From Streptococcus oralis (GTDB lineage: Bacteria; Bacillota; Bacilli; Lactobacillales; Streptococcaceae): a stretch of 64,000 nucleotides of DNA. The notes below the pieces were generated by a model. That model worked only from the letters and a program-made list of their open reading frames with translations. It was not told the DNA's origin and ran no database searches. Made by a program: the position numbers and the translations under genes. Shown one piece after another: positions 9,065 to 18,622 of this stretch. Every line of letters begins with the position of its first letter. Within the stretch, counting starts at the first letter, position 1. Location: assembly GCF_004127215.1 (NCBI RefSeq), contig NZ_QEWJ01000001.1, positions 310,001-374,000 on the forward strand. Direction: 5' to 3'.

Positions 9065-10225
9065 TTATTTCAGTAATTCTAATAATTCCTTATTAAAATC
9101 ATTGTAAAAATTAAAATCCTTCTCAGTGAGTTGATACTGTTCCTTGATTAGCCCTTTTAGAGTTTTTAGAACAGGACCTAACTGTTTTAATTCCGCAGAA
9201 TCTAATGGATCCAATTTGTGAGCTACAGTATTTCGAGTTGAATTCATGTTAATAATCGGTTTGATTTTTTTATATTGATTCCACTCATGTTTTTCTTTTA
9301 AGATCTTACTATAATCCCAAATCCCGAGATAATATTTCTCTGATTCACTCACGTAATTATCCAAAAATCCTGGATAACGATTTTCGATATAGTCTTCTAA
9401 GATAAACTCTGTGAGGTTTTTAATTCTAATCAGACCTTCACTAAAATTACCACGTTCTTTTTGCAAATCAATAGTCAAATAAGCATTTAATACTTTTTTC
9501 TGTTCTTCGCTCCATTTTTTCTTTTGGAGGACTTGAGGTACAGCTTGCCTGTCTAATGAATCCACAATATCTTGCAACTTTTTGCGACAATCTTTCAATC
9601 CAGGAAAGTCTGATAATTGATTAGCAACCTCTAAACTTGCTTTGTAATCATATTTCGTAATAAAATCACGTAAAGTTTTCTTCATTAAGCCTTGTTTAAA
9701 CTTCTCTGAAGTATCTTCAATGGTTCGGTCGATATAGTCCTGTTTGTTATCTAAGTTCGTATCAATTAGTGCGTCAATATCTTCTGAATCATCATGTCCA
9801 ACTCCTGCATTTGAATCATTTTCAGGACTTGAAACTTGTACTGCCTTGACATTGATTTCACTAAGTCTATTAATCACAAACAAAGCTGATTTTACTTGAG
9901 GAGTTGCACTTGAAAGATTAAGAATAAAATCATCGTCTTTTGTATAATACTCTTGTATAATAGCATCAAATTGATCATACATAGTATCAAAAACAAATAC
10001 ATCTTCATTCAAGATAATTGGTTCATGACATACAATTTCTGGGAGGTATTCAGAATCGATAGAGTGAATTACTTTCTCAATATCATCTTTCTTACTAATT
10101 GTTCTCTCTGAAAAAACAATAATAATCTTTTCTGGACGATATTTTCTCGCAATATGTACTAAAGCTCCATCGTGAAAATTACGGATTGGATCTGTATCAC
10201 CCACTGCTGAAATCAAAACCTTCAT
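9065..10225 (-). CDS. csm6: CRISPR-associated ribonuclease Csm6
   Basis: 386 residues, full length for streptococcal Csm6. The N-terminal CARF domain (MKVLISAVGDTDPI; LNLSSATPQVKSALFVINRL) senses the cyclic oligoadenylate made by Cas10. The C-terminal HEPN domain carries the catalytic motif R331-N-T-V-A-H336 (R-x4-H) and degrades RNA non-specifically once activated. The start ATG overlaps the csm5 stop by 4 bp. With the paralogue downstream broken, this should be the only full-length effector ribonuclease of the locus. Confidence 0.92.
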   Translation of the reverse strand: MKVLISAVGDTDPIRNFHDGALVHIARKYRPEKIIIVFSERTISKKDDIEKVIHSIDSEYLPEIVCHEPIILNEDVFVFDTMYDQFDAIIQEYYTKDDDFILNLSSATPQVKSALFVINRLSEINVKAVQVSSPENDSNAGVGHDDSEDIDALIDTNLDNKQDYIDRTIEDTSEKFKQGLMKKTLRDFITKYDYKASLEVANQLSDFPGLKDCRKKLQDIVDSLDRQAVPQVLQKKKWSEEQKKVLNAYLTIDLQKERGNFSEGLIRIKNLTEFILEDYIENRYPGFLDNYVSESEKYYLGIWDYSKILKEKHEWNQYKKIKPIINMNSTRNTVAHKLDPLDSAELKQLGPVLKTLKGLIKEQYQLTEKDFNFYNDFNKELLELLK

Positions 10226-11304
10226 TTAGTAATCTCCTTAATCATAAAGTTTGCCTTGCCCATTTCATAGAAGAATTCATCATTTTTTATTAATATGGAA
10301 GGCTGAACAGAGTCATCTTCCAAAAGGATAGGGGCTTTTGTAAGCTTTAATACACCTTTACCCTTCATCTTAGTTTGTACTGGTTTCTTGTGGTTCTCTT
10401 TTACAATTTCATATGCTTGTTTAAAAATTGTTTTTGTCCAAACTCCACTACCAGCACCCAAGTAGATAGGATATTGACTATTTGGCTGAATTTTATTTTC
10501 AGGAAAATCTGATAAGAAAAAGTTTTTATATTCTTTGTAAAAGGCTTGCGCTCTCTGTCCTAATTCTTCCATTAGGATTCCAGCTTCCTTAGTAGTTGTA
10601 GTAATGGTGAAATTGATTTTAGTTGAGGGTGCGATGGCTTCCCTGTATAAGGGAAGAGGCTTGGGAGTTAAGGACTTGGCTGAATAATCCCATTTTTGAA
10701 CTAAAATAAGACTGTCATTGTTAAATGGTTTGCTATCACTAACACGAATGGCATTAAATATGTTATTGAATTCTTTACCCTTCTTAGGCACCCAAGGAAT
10801 CATATTTTTATTTTCCTTAGGATTCTTACCTCTAGTATCAACCACCTTTTTATTGTTCCAGTGAGGATTTGTGTTCATTAAAATAGTTCGAATGGCTCCC
10901 TTTAACGAACTACCAGGTATATAAGGATTACCATAAGGGTCTCTCATAAACTTTGCTACTTCATTAATAGTACCTAACTGGGAATCAATGTTGTTCTTTT
11001 CGGTTTCAAAACCAGTCTCTTTAATCCTATAACCACCAAAATCACGGTCAGAAATACGGTTATCCTCTAAAAAGGAAACCAAACGATTATTACTGGCACT
11101 TGCCTTTCTCTCTTGTAAAAAGCGCTCAAACTTCTGATCATAACCTTTCTCCACCATTCGATTATAAAACTTACCCATATCAGGGAAATAAAAGTACCCA
11201 TCTTCATAGATAAATTCACGAGATGTGTACTTATCACCACTGCCAGTATGGATAGGAGCCATGGCTAGGAGACTGAATTGAAAGGTTCTATACTCTGTTT
11301 TCAT
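10222..11304 (-). CDS. csm5: Type III-A effector subunit Csm5 (RAMP)
   Basis: 360 residues. RAMP-fold subunit at the crRNA 3' end of the Csm complex. N-terminal strand FSLLAMAPIHTGSGDKY and the glycine-rich segment PYIPGSSLKGAIRTIL are typical Csm5/Cmr6-like RAMP motifs; a second glycine motif is YLGAGSGVW. It overlaps csm4 and csm6 by 4 bp each, so the operon is translationally coupled here. Confidence 0.93.
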   Translation of the reverse strand: MKTEYRTFQFSLLAMAPIHTGSGDKYTSREFIYEDGYFYFPDMGKFYNRMVEKGYDQKFERFLQERKASASNNRLVSFLEDNRISDRDFGGYRIKETGFETEKNNIDSQLGTINEVAKFMRDPYGNPYIPGSSLKGAIRTILMNTNPHWNNKKVVDTRGKNPKENKNMIPWVPKKGKEFNNIFNAIRVSDSKPFNNDSLILVQKWDYSAKSLTPKPLPLYREAIAPSTKINFTITTTTKEAGILMEELGQRAQAFYKEYKNFFLSDFPENKIQPNSQYPIYLGAGSGVWTKTIFKQAYEIVKENHKKPVQTKMKGKGVLKLTKAPILLEDDSVQPSILIKNDEFFYEMGKANFMIKEITK

Positions 11305-12206
11305 CTTTCTCCCTCCATCTTTAAAAATAATGGTTTAGCATAGCTTAATACTTCATGTGGAAAATCAAGAGGTCTTACATCTACAATCTGTCCTGTATAG
11401 GTTTCAGAGAAAGTAGATCCAGAAGCAAACTTATATAAATCCTGCTTACGGTAATTTTCATTAGTTTCTGTACTAAAAGCAAAACCACTTGATTTACTTA
11501 GTAAATAGGAACCAGTTTCCATAGCATATTCAAGTTCCTTTTCGACTGGTAGAGAAGTCGTCAAGGTCATGACAGGTCCTTGATGGGCCTTGGTGAGACG
11601 ATTTTTGAAGCTATCTGGTAAATCTAATATAGTCAAATCAAATTGTCCATAACCACTGGAGCGTTTCCCACCAATTCCTGTATACTGCAAGCTTGCCATG
11701 AGTTCATTTAAGAGTTCTGATTCGGTAGCAATCACATAGAGAGCAGACTTATCAGCAAATCGAACTGTAGAAACTTGATAAAGAGCCCCATCTATATGAG
11801 GTTGGTTTTTAGTGACGATGTTTGTTACTCCATGTTCTGCGTCTTCAAAAAGAGTCCCATTTACATAAGAATCAAATTTATCTAGAGGAATAAACTGAAG
11901 TTTCTTTGCCATTTTCGCTTGGCGTCGCACTTCTTTGACATCTGTCGTTAAATCTGCCTGATCAAACTTTGGAAATCCTATCGGCTTAGGTAAAAATGGT
12001 CCTGACTGGTAAGGAAAGGCATCAGTCAAAACAAATTCATCTTGACCCGCTATTGACACGAATTCCTCCATTTTCCCCATTTTTTTTGCTTCTATAGCTA
12101 AGGCTGAAAACAATCGGTCCGCTGCAAAAGTCATTTTAGAACTATCCAGAGTTCCTGCTCCGAAGTGAGCAGTATGGAAGTTCATAATATACATCTTGTA
12201 GGTCAT
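11301..12206 (-). CDS. csm4: Type III-A effector subunit Csm4 (RAMP, Cas5-like)
   Basis: 301 residues. Binds the 8-nt 5' tag of crRNA and contacts Cas10. Seen: YIMNFHTAHFGAGTLDSS at the N-terminus, with FAADRLFSALAIEA following, and the RAMP glycine loop YTGIGGKRSSGYGQF around residues 176-190. It starts one base after the csm3 stop region and overlaps csm5 by 4 bp. Length and motifs are ordinary for the family. Confidence 0.93.
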   Translation of the reverse strand: MTYKMYIMNFHTAHFGAGTLDSSKMTFAADRLFSALAIEAKKMGKMEEFVSIAGQDEFVLTDAFPYQSGPFLPKPIGFPKFDQADLTTDVKEVRRQAKMAKKLQFIPLDKFDSYVNGTLFEDAEHGVTNIVTKNQPHIDGALYQVSTVRFADKSALYVIATESELLNELMASLQYTGIGGKRSSGYGQFDLTILDLPDSFKNRLTKAHQGPVMTLTTSLPVEKELEYAMETGSYLLSKSSGFAFSTETNENYRKQDLYKFASGSTFSETYTGQIVDVRPLDFPHEVLSYAKPLFLKMEGER

Positions 12207-12207
12207 A

Positions 12208-12870
12208 CTAGACCTCCGTAGTTAAAAGTTCATTCAATCTACTAACATCATAGTTTCCGAAAACTGTATTTGCTTTAAGATCCTCAAAAACAACTTTACC
12301 ATATCCACGAGAGCCTGAACCGCCTAAATAATCAAGTTCCAACAGTTTTAATCCATCAAGAATCACTTTGAAGTCTTCTTCTACTTGAGCTTGACTCTTG
12401 TCTGTCACCTCATAGATCAACTCAAATCCAAAGACACTGTCTCGGATAGCACGTTCAATCTGTCTTGGATTTGCTTCAGCAGTGATACGGTCAATAGTAT
12501 TTTCAAACTTAACTTCAGTATAACTCTTGACCCCTAATGAATCTAACTTGTCCTTATTGATTAAGAAAGCATCTCTAAAAATGAGTCGTCCCATTTTATA
12601 GCGATTATCTGAACTGTTCCCAAAAAGCCGACTTAGAATTTCTCCATCTTCTCCTGGTTTCTTAGCTAGTCGTTCATTATGAACTTTTGAAAGAAGACTA
12701 CGCATCTTTCCTTTGATACTTGAACCAGGAATAATGGGCAAGTTAGTAATAGGATCTTTAATCACCGGTGAGTCCGTAGCTCCAATTGCTGCAAAGGCAT
12801 CACTTGTTCCAATATGAAGTCCTGTCTCTAGACGAATTTGTCCTGTTACTTGAATTTTTGCAAATGCCAT
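12208..12870 (-). CDS. csm3: Type III-A backbone ribonuclease subunit Csm3
   Basis: 220 residues from the ATG at 12868-12870 (GGAGG eight to nine bases upstream); a longer frame to 12927 is rejected because it overlaps csm2. Csm3 polymerises along the crRNA and cuts target RNA at 6-nt steps. The catalytic Asp is at position 33 (AAIGATDSPVI, D33), as in S. thermophilus Csm3. The RAMP loops PIIPGSSIKGKMRSLL and YLGGSGSRGYGKV are intact. The target-RNA cutting activity should therefore be preserved. It overlaps the csm2 stop by one base (TAATG). Confidence 0.95.
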   Translation of the reverse strand: MAFAKIQVTGQIRLETGLHIGTSDAFAAIGATDSPVIKDPITNLPIIPGSSIKGKMRSLLSKVHNERLAKKPGEDGEILSRLFGNSSDNRYKMGRLIFRDAFLINKDKLDSLGVKSYTEVKFENTIDRITAEANPRQIERAIRDSVFGFELIYEVTDKSQAQVEEDFKVILDGLKLLELDYLGGSGSRGYGKVVFEDLKANTVFGNYDVSRLNELLTTEV

Positions 12871-13250
12871 TAATCTTTTCCTCCATAAAATTTGAAATAA
12901 GCTACTAGTGCTTCCATATAGCGGCAAAAACGTTGGAGACTTTCCTTATTGTTTATTTCTTTTAGAATGTCTAGAATCTCAGCCTTTTTCACCAAGTCTT
13001 TAACCGCAGTTTCTCGGCCCGATTGATAAACAAACTGCACTCTCAAATAAGCAATTTTATCAGCCAATTCCTTATACTCTCTGATCTTACTTTCATCAAA
13101 AAGATTACTAGTTAAATTTAGTAGATTTCGAATTTTTGTAGTTGTTAAAAGGAATGCATCAGGATTTCTAAAATTCCTAGTATTTCGATTCAATGATTTA
13201 ATAACCTTTTCTGCCTTATCTACGTAATTATCATCTGTTAAAATTGCCAT
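12870..13250 (-). CDS. csm2: Type III-A small subunit Csm2
   Basis: 126 residues, the usual size of this alpha-helical small subunit that lines the inner filament of the Csm complex. Seen: TTTKIRNLLNLTSNLF, KIAYLRVQFVYQSGRE and the C-terminal RFCRYMEALVAYFKFYGGKD, all typical of streptococcal Csm2. It begins immediately after the cas10 stop, with no spacer. Confidence 0.93.
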   Translation of the reverse strand: MAILTDDNYVDKAEKVIKSLNRNTRNFRNPDAFLLTTTKIRNLLNLTSNLFDESKIREYKELADKIAYLRVQFVYQSGRETAVKDLVKKAEILDILKEINNKESLQRFCRYMEALVAYFKFYGGKD

Positions 13251-15488
13251 CTATGAATCCTTTCTAATCTCATAAATATATAGAAGTAAAGCTATCTCTG
13301 CTTCCTTACGTTCATTGTCGCTACCTTTATACCAAGAAAAGAATAAATCTTTGAACTTTCTAAACTCTTCTTTTTTATCCTTAGAAGTTTGATCTTCTAA
13401 ACGGGTCAAATAATAAGCTAATCGAGCAATATTCATACGATCGTAGTTACGAAGGAGCTCAATCAGTCTGTATACAAAACTCTTTCCGCGCTCATCTTGA
13501 ATATTAAAGTAGTATCGGATACTCTTAAGTTTTCCATTATAAACATTGTTAATGAATTGGTCGAACTTCAAGGTATAATTTTTTTCAAAAAGGGAAATAC
13601 TATCCTTATCGTTATCCTTGGCTGCTCCTTCTAACTTACCAGTTTCTTCAGCCATGAGGCTAACCGGAGTTTTATCTGGAAAGAGGCCGATCCCTGCTGA
13701 TAGGGTTAATTTGCCATTAGTCCACTTGATAAAGTTTTGTCGGAGACAAATGGTGAACTCAATAACATCCTGCCAGGAACCGATAGCAAATACATCATCT
13801 CCACCGGCATAAATGATCGATAGTTTTTTCTCTTTGGCAAACTGGTTGATATAGACCTTAAAGAAGAGACTCATACTTCTAGAGAAGGTCGCCGAGCGTG
13901 CCAGAGTATTATACTTGCCACTATCTTGATAAGAGAATCCAGCCATAAAGGCTGCTCCTAGGTCATCCACATCTAGTCGAACGACTGCCAGACGCTTGAT
14001 ACCTTGACCAGACTCCTGGGATAGTTTAGCATACTCGTAAATCTCATCATACTTGTAATCTCCGACAAAGACATGAGTGGCTTTTAAGATATCTGTACTA
14101 TAGCTATTCTTGACATAAACACGGTCCCACTCTTCTTTAGCAAGGTTGGCTTTTGAAATACCACTAATATAGGCTCCCGGACCTATCGGCAGGCCTTTTT
14201 CTTTTGTCACAATATAGTAGTTTTCTTGTATTTCCTTGGCAAAGCGATACATTCCTGCACAGATATGGCAGACTTCTTGACCATTAGACTTGGTAAGCTT
14301 TTCGACTGAGTGGCAAATAGCGCATTCTTTCTGGGAACTTTTTCCTCCTTGGTTGAGTTCAAGGAGAGTTTTGGCGTCATAGCGAGAAATTTTCTTTTGA
14401 GAAATCATCCGACTGGTTGTTTGATAAACTTTTCGATAGTCGGCAAGTGTCGTTGTCATATCATTAGCAGAAAACGGACTCCAACCAAATGCTACGTACA
14501 GACCTGTCTGGAAATGCTTGACCAAAAACTGATTGAATACTGCTTCAAAGCTAGCCAAGGTTTCTCTAGTTTTTTCGGTGTTTGGAAGGATAAAGTAGGC
14601 GTGCCCTCCACCGACGTAGAGAAGATTAGCCCTTGTCAACTCTAACTTCTCCAGTAAGCTGTCAGCGATATGTTCCCCCATGAAATCTAGATACAAGGAA
14701 CGTGCTTTTAGTTGCTTGGCTGCTCCAGCTGTTGCGATATTGTAGATAAAATCCTGAATCCCTGATAAGTCAAAACTTGCTAGTAAAAAGGCCTTCTCGC
14801 TATAAAAAGCTTCTAAATCTTGCCCTAGTACCTTCTCATAGTCACGGCAATTCTTGTCTGCTAAATAGTCCTCTATAGCTAGGGCAAAGCCAGCTGTCAG
14901 ACGACTGTAGGTTGCTAGAGAAATATCCGATAATTCCTTGGTTCTTGTCGAAACAGGCACATAGGAAAGAGTAGACTCAAGGAGATTCAAAAGGGCATCT
15001 ATCTCAGACTGGCTAAAGTCTAATCTCTCAAACTCTTTTTCTAAGGTCTCTACTATCAAGTCATAATCTGACTGGTCAGACGGCTCACTCGATTCCTTAG
15101 CATAGTTTGGTTCCCCGTCAAGCTCTAATGGTCGTGCATAAAGATAACGCTGACTAGGGGTATCAGAAAATACATTGAAGATATCCGATTGTTTGCTTAG
15201 GAAATCTTCTTTTCCTCCATGAGTTCTTGCTGCCCCTTTTAGTCCTGAAGCAATCTTTGCCGCAGCTGACGTGATATAGACCAAACTATCAGGAGCTAAA
15301 TCCGTCGGCAAATTGCTAGAAGTCGCCTTGGCTATCTGCTGGGCTATTTTTTCATTATCCGAAAAGCGTCTAAAACATTCGGACCCAATGGTTCCCAGAT
15401 CTTTCTCATCATACCTGGAACCTTGAATCACCTTGCCGATAGCGTGCAAAAGTGATCCATAAACTAAATCAATCTTTTCTTTCTTCAA
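13251..15488 (-). CDS. cas10: Cas10/Csm1, large subunit with degenerate HD nuclease
   Basis: 745 residues. Expected roles are an N-terminal HD single-strand DNase and Palm-domain synthesis of cyclic oligoadenylates after target RNA binding. The HD motif reads L-L-H15-A16-I-G-K (Asp replaced by Ala). Further on, the usual A-D-x-I-A-S-G is A-A77-K-I-A-S-G, and no other clear metal-binding His is visible before residue 90. In contrast the cyclase motif G-G-D564-D565 (IYAGGDDVFAIG) is intact, as are LRLDVDDLGAAFM-type Palm residues and a CxxC...CxxC zinc knuckle (CAICHSV...CHIC). So the protein should signal but probably not cut DNA. It overlaps cas6 by 20 bp. Confidence 0.95.
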   Translation of the reverse strand: MKKEKIDLVYGSLLHAIGKVIQGSRYDEKDLGTIGSECFRRFSDNEKIAQQIAKATSSNLPTDLAPDSLVYITSAAAKIASGLKGAARTHGGKEDFLSKQSDIFNVFSDTPSQRYLYARPLELDGEPNYAKESSEPSDQSDYDLIVETLEKEFERLDFSQSEIDALLNLLESTLSYVPVSTRTKELSDISLATYSRLTAGFALAIEDYLADKNCRDYEKVLGQDLEAFYSEKAFLLASFDLSGIQDFIYNIATAGAAKQLKARSLYLDFMGEHIADSLLEKLELTRANLLYVGGGHAYFILPNTEKTRETLASFEAVFNQFLVKHFQTGLYVAFGWSPFSANDMTTTLADYRKVYQTTSRMISQKKISRYDAKTLLELNQGGKSSQKECAICHSVEKLTKSNGQEVCHICAGMYRFAKEIQENYYIVTKEKGLPIGPGAYISGISKANLAKEEWDRVYVKNSYSTDILKATHVFVGDYKYDEIYEYAKLSQESGQGIKRLAVVRLDVDDLGAAFMAGFSYQDSGKYNTLARSATFSRSMSLFFKVYINQFAKEKKLSIIYAGGDDVFAIGSWQDVIEFTICLRQNFIKWTNGKLTLSAGIGLFPDKTPVSLMAEETGKLEGAAKDNDKDSISLFEKNYTLKFDQFINNVYNGKLKSIRYYFNIQDERGKSFVYRLIELLRNYDRMNIARLAYYLTRLEDQTSKDKKEEFRKFKDLFFSWYKGSDNERKEAEIALLLYIYEIRKDS

Positions 15489-16200
15489 GTTCTAAACCTC
15501 CCATCCCTAAACTAGTTTTCATGCCGATACCTGAGTACTCCCCAAATTTCAGAAGCATATTGGCGTATGCTTTCAAGGTATTTGGACCTGTAATCTTAAA
15601 GGTCAATCTCCCCCTGAAACCAGGGATTTTTTTGCCATGGACTTTAAAATAGCTGGACTCCAATCGATAGCTGGTAATTCTACTGTGCTTGACCAAGTAG
15701 TCCAGAGTTTCCTCTTCGATGTCCTGACGATTCTCGACCAAACGTGCATACTTCATCATCAAACTCTGAAAGATGAGACGCATGGTCGGAAAGAGCACGT
15801 ACTCTCCCTGGGAGCGAAATCCTGTTGGAGTTTGAAAATGAATGGTGTAGAGTGACCGATCTTGGTTTTCATTAAAGAACTCAAAGAGTTGCTCCGAACT
15901 GAGATCTTGCATGGATAAAGACTCTACCATGAGAGTCGGTAAATCATGAAGCTCTACTCTCTTTAGCTCCAATAGAACAGGCAGGATCTGCTTGACAGCC
16001 TCATCCGTCAGGAGATGAAGGGACCATAGGGTCTTGTCCTTTTGATGAATGATTTTTAGTGAGTAGGGGTTGGTCTCCTGCTCATGTAGCCAAGTCACAT
16101 AGTCTGGTTCCAGGTTCTCCATGAGAAAACCTTGGAATTTTGTCGATAGGTCGCTCGGTGATTGGTCAATCCGCTTAAATGATAGTTCGATGCGTTTCAT
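15469..16200 (-). CDS. cas6: CRISPR pre-crRNA endoribonuclease Cas6
   Basis: 243 residues. Cleaves within repeats to leave the 8-nt 5' tag. The C-terminal glycine-rich loop (SGIGMKTSLGMGGLEL) is the Cas6 hallmark. FRGRLTFKITGP and the N-terminal FKRIDQ strand fit the double RAMP fold. It is the first cas gene, reading away from the array with AAAGGAGG just before the ATG. No strong promoter is visible in the 80 bp between array and gene, so readthrough from the array promoter may drive the operon. Confidence 0.9.
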   Translation of the reverse strand: MKRIELSFKRIDQSPSDLSTKFQGFLMENLEPDYVTWLHEQETNPYSLKIIHQKDKTLWSLHLLTDEAVKQILPVLLELKRVELHDLPTLMVESLSMQDLSSEQLFEFFNENQDRSLYTIHFQTPTGFRSQGEYVLFPTMRLIFQSLMMKYARLVENRQDIEEETLDYLVKHSRITSYRLESSYFKVHGKKIPGFRGRLTFKITGPNTLKAYANMLLKFGEYSGIGMKTSLGMGGLELEERKD

Positions 16201-16281
16201 ATGCCTCCTTTATTGATACAATTGCGCTTTGCTTTCTCATGAGCGCTTTTTTCATTTACTTTTGGAATCCTTTGCCCTTAT

Positions 16282-18622
16282 GAAACTGTCCCCTCTCGAG
16301 GTAGATAGGTGGCTATACATTAGCTACACTTGCACTTTCAACTATCGCACTTGCACTTTCAACTATCGCACTTGCACGTTTCCGGCTCCTCACGAGGTAG
16401 ATAGCTATCTATACTATTGTACTCATGCAATCAACAGGACTCAAAGACAAGAAGTTTCCGGCCCCTCTCGAGGTAGATAGGTAACTATACAATCAACGAC
16501 CATGACGAGCGTTGGGCATATGCGGGGTTTCCGCCCCCTCGCGAGGTAGATAGGTATCTATACAAAAACAACAACAAAATCAAAAATGCCCTTACTGTCA
16601 ACGTTTCCGGCCCCTCTCGAGGTAGATAGGTGGATATACTTGTAGCGAAGGTAACAACTCATACTCCTGAACCACCAAAGTTTCCGGCCACTTGAGAGGT
16701 AGATTGGGAGATATACAAAAATTACTTTACAAGGAAAAGATAAGCAAGTTATGTTTCCGGCCCCTCCCGAGGTTGATAGGTAGCTATACCTTGCAAGAAC
16801 CTTGACTGGTTGATTAAGGAGATGGAAGTTTCCGGCCCCTCTCGAGGTAGATAGGGAGATATACGTGCGATCACGCTCGACGAATTACTAGAAAAATAAT
16901 TGTTTCCGGCCCCTTTCGAGGTTGATAGGTATCTATACTCTGATACTTCATATTCAATCGTAGGTGGGTTGTTTGGGTTTCCGGCCCCTAGCGGGGTAGA
17001 TAGGGAGATATACCTACCTTAGCACAGACTTTTACAAACTATCCCACTGGTTTCCGCCCCCTCTCGAGGTAGATAGGTAGCTATACAACTACTATGAGCG
17101 CACGTTTGAGCGTGCTTGGATTCAGTTTCCAGCCCCTCTCGAGGTTGATAGGTAGCTATACGACTGGATCCCGATGAACAAAGAAATCTCAGACCGGTTT
17201 CCGGCCCCTCGCGAGGTAGATAGGTGGCTATACTTACCGATGGACTAAAGCATGCTTGGTCTATGTTTGTTTCCGGCCCCTCGCGAGGTAGATAGGTGGA
17301 TATACATTGAAAAAGCTGTTTTATATGGAAGAACTATGACTCATTTTCCGGCCCCTCCCGAGGTAGATAGGTAGATATACCACATGGGCAAGCTAACGTT
17401 TAAGTTTTTACGAACACAGTTTCCGGCCCCTCGCGAGGTAGATAGGTATCTATACAGAACCAAAAGAAGATATATTCTGGTCGTTTCTGTTTCCGCCCCC
17501 TCTCGAGATAGATAGGTATCTATACGTAATCAAGCTCCGCTCAGCACACCTGAAGTTATGTTTCCGGCCCCTCGCGAGGTAGATAGGGAGATATACGAAA
17601 AAAATCGAATCAAAGATTTCTGAAATCAAAAGGTTTCCGGCCCCTCGCGAGGTAGATAGAGGGCTATACGAATGACCGATTGAACAAGAACTTTGAGCGC
17701 TACCTGTTTCCGGCCCCTCTCGAGGGAGATAGGTGGATATACGGCAGTAGCATTTACAAAAAGCGCAGAATTCTTGTTTCCGGCCCCTCGCGAGGTGGAT
17801 AGGTAGCTATACATTAGCTACACTAGCACTTTCAACTATCGCACTTGCACGTTTCCGACCCCTCCCGAGGTAGATAGGTAGCTATACAATAGCAGTCTAT
17901 AAACATAATTGGAAGCCCGTTTCCGGCCCCTCTCGAGGTAGATTGGTAGCTATACGACTGGATCCCAATGAACAAAGAAATCTCAGACCGGTTTCCGGCC
18001 CCTCTCGAGGTAGATAGGTATCTATACTCGAATTATTCGTGAAAATAGAAAATTCATTGAAGGTTTCCGGCCCCTCTCGAGGTAGATAGGTATCTATACT
18101 ATAGCAGTTCTCACGCTACACGAACCGACAGCGCGTTTCCGGCCCCTCTCGAGGTAGATAGGTAGCTATACTCAAGCACAATTCAAAAAGTAAAAAAAGT
18201 TTCGAAAAATAGTTTCCGTCCCCTCTCGAGGTTGATAGGGAGCTATACGCAACTTATGGGCATACAGGAATTGTATGTCATGTATTTGAGTTTCCGGCCC
18301 CTCGCGAGGTTGATAGGTAGCTATACTATTGTACTCATGCAATCAACAGGACTCAAAGACAAGAAGTTTCCGGCCCCTTGCGAGGTAGATAGATATCTAT
18401 ACTGAAATTTTTTCCAAAATAGAACAGGAACTGTCCTAGTTTCCGGCCCCTCTCGAGGTTGATAGGGAGCTATACACTGATCGGATGAATCTACGAGAGA
18501 TTTGGTTAGCGTTTCCGGCCCCTCTCGAGGTAGATAGGTATCTATACTAATTAAAAATAGTTCTTTAGAAACGAGGTTATTTTTAGTTTCCGGCCCCTCT
18601 CGAGGTAGATAGGTATCTATAC
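16282..18622 (-). CRISPR. Type III-A CRISPR array, 32 repeats / 31 spacers, highly divergent repeats
   Basis: 37-bp repeats at 66-80 bp periodicity. Read on the minus strand they begin GTATAG and end CCGGAAAC, with a central CCTC-NN-GAGG hairpin, like the S. thermophilus type III-A repeat as I recall it. First repeat 18586-18622 (leader side), last 16282-16318 (5 of its first 8 plus-strand bases changed, a normal trailer-end decay). Spacers are 31-41 bp apart from one of 59 bp (16319-16377). Only the repeats at 18586, 18511, 18063 and 17991 are identical; I count about 29 different sequences among 32. Differences cluster in the hairpin loop (GA, GC or GG), in bases 5-12 of the minus-strand repeat and in the first base of the 5' tag. 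Three spacers occur twice (see findings). Direction is set by the AT-rich leader with promoter at the high-coordinate end and by cas6 at the other. Confidence 0.97.

Noticed and set aside
12871-12927. N-terminal extension of Csm3 (19 extra residues)
   Set aside because: It overlaps csm2 out of frame, while the ATG at 12868-12870 has a good GGAGG and gives the family N-terminus with catalytic Asp at 33.
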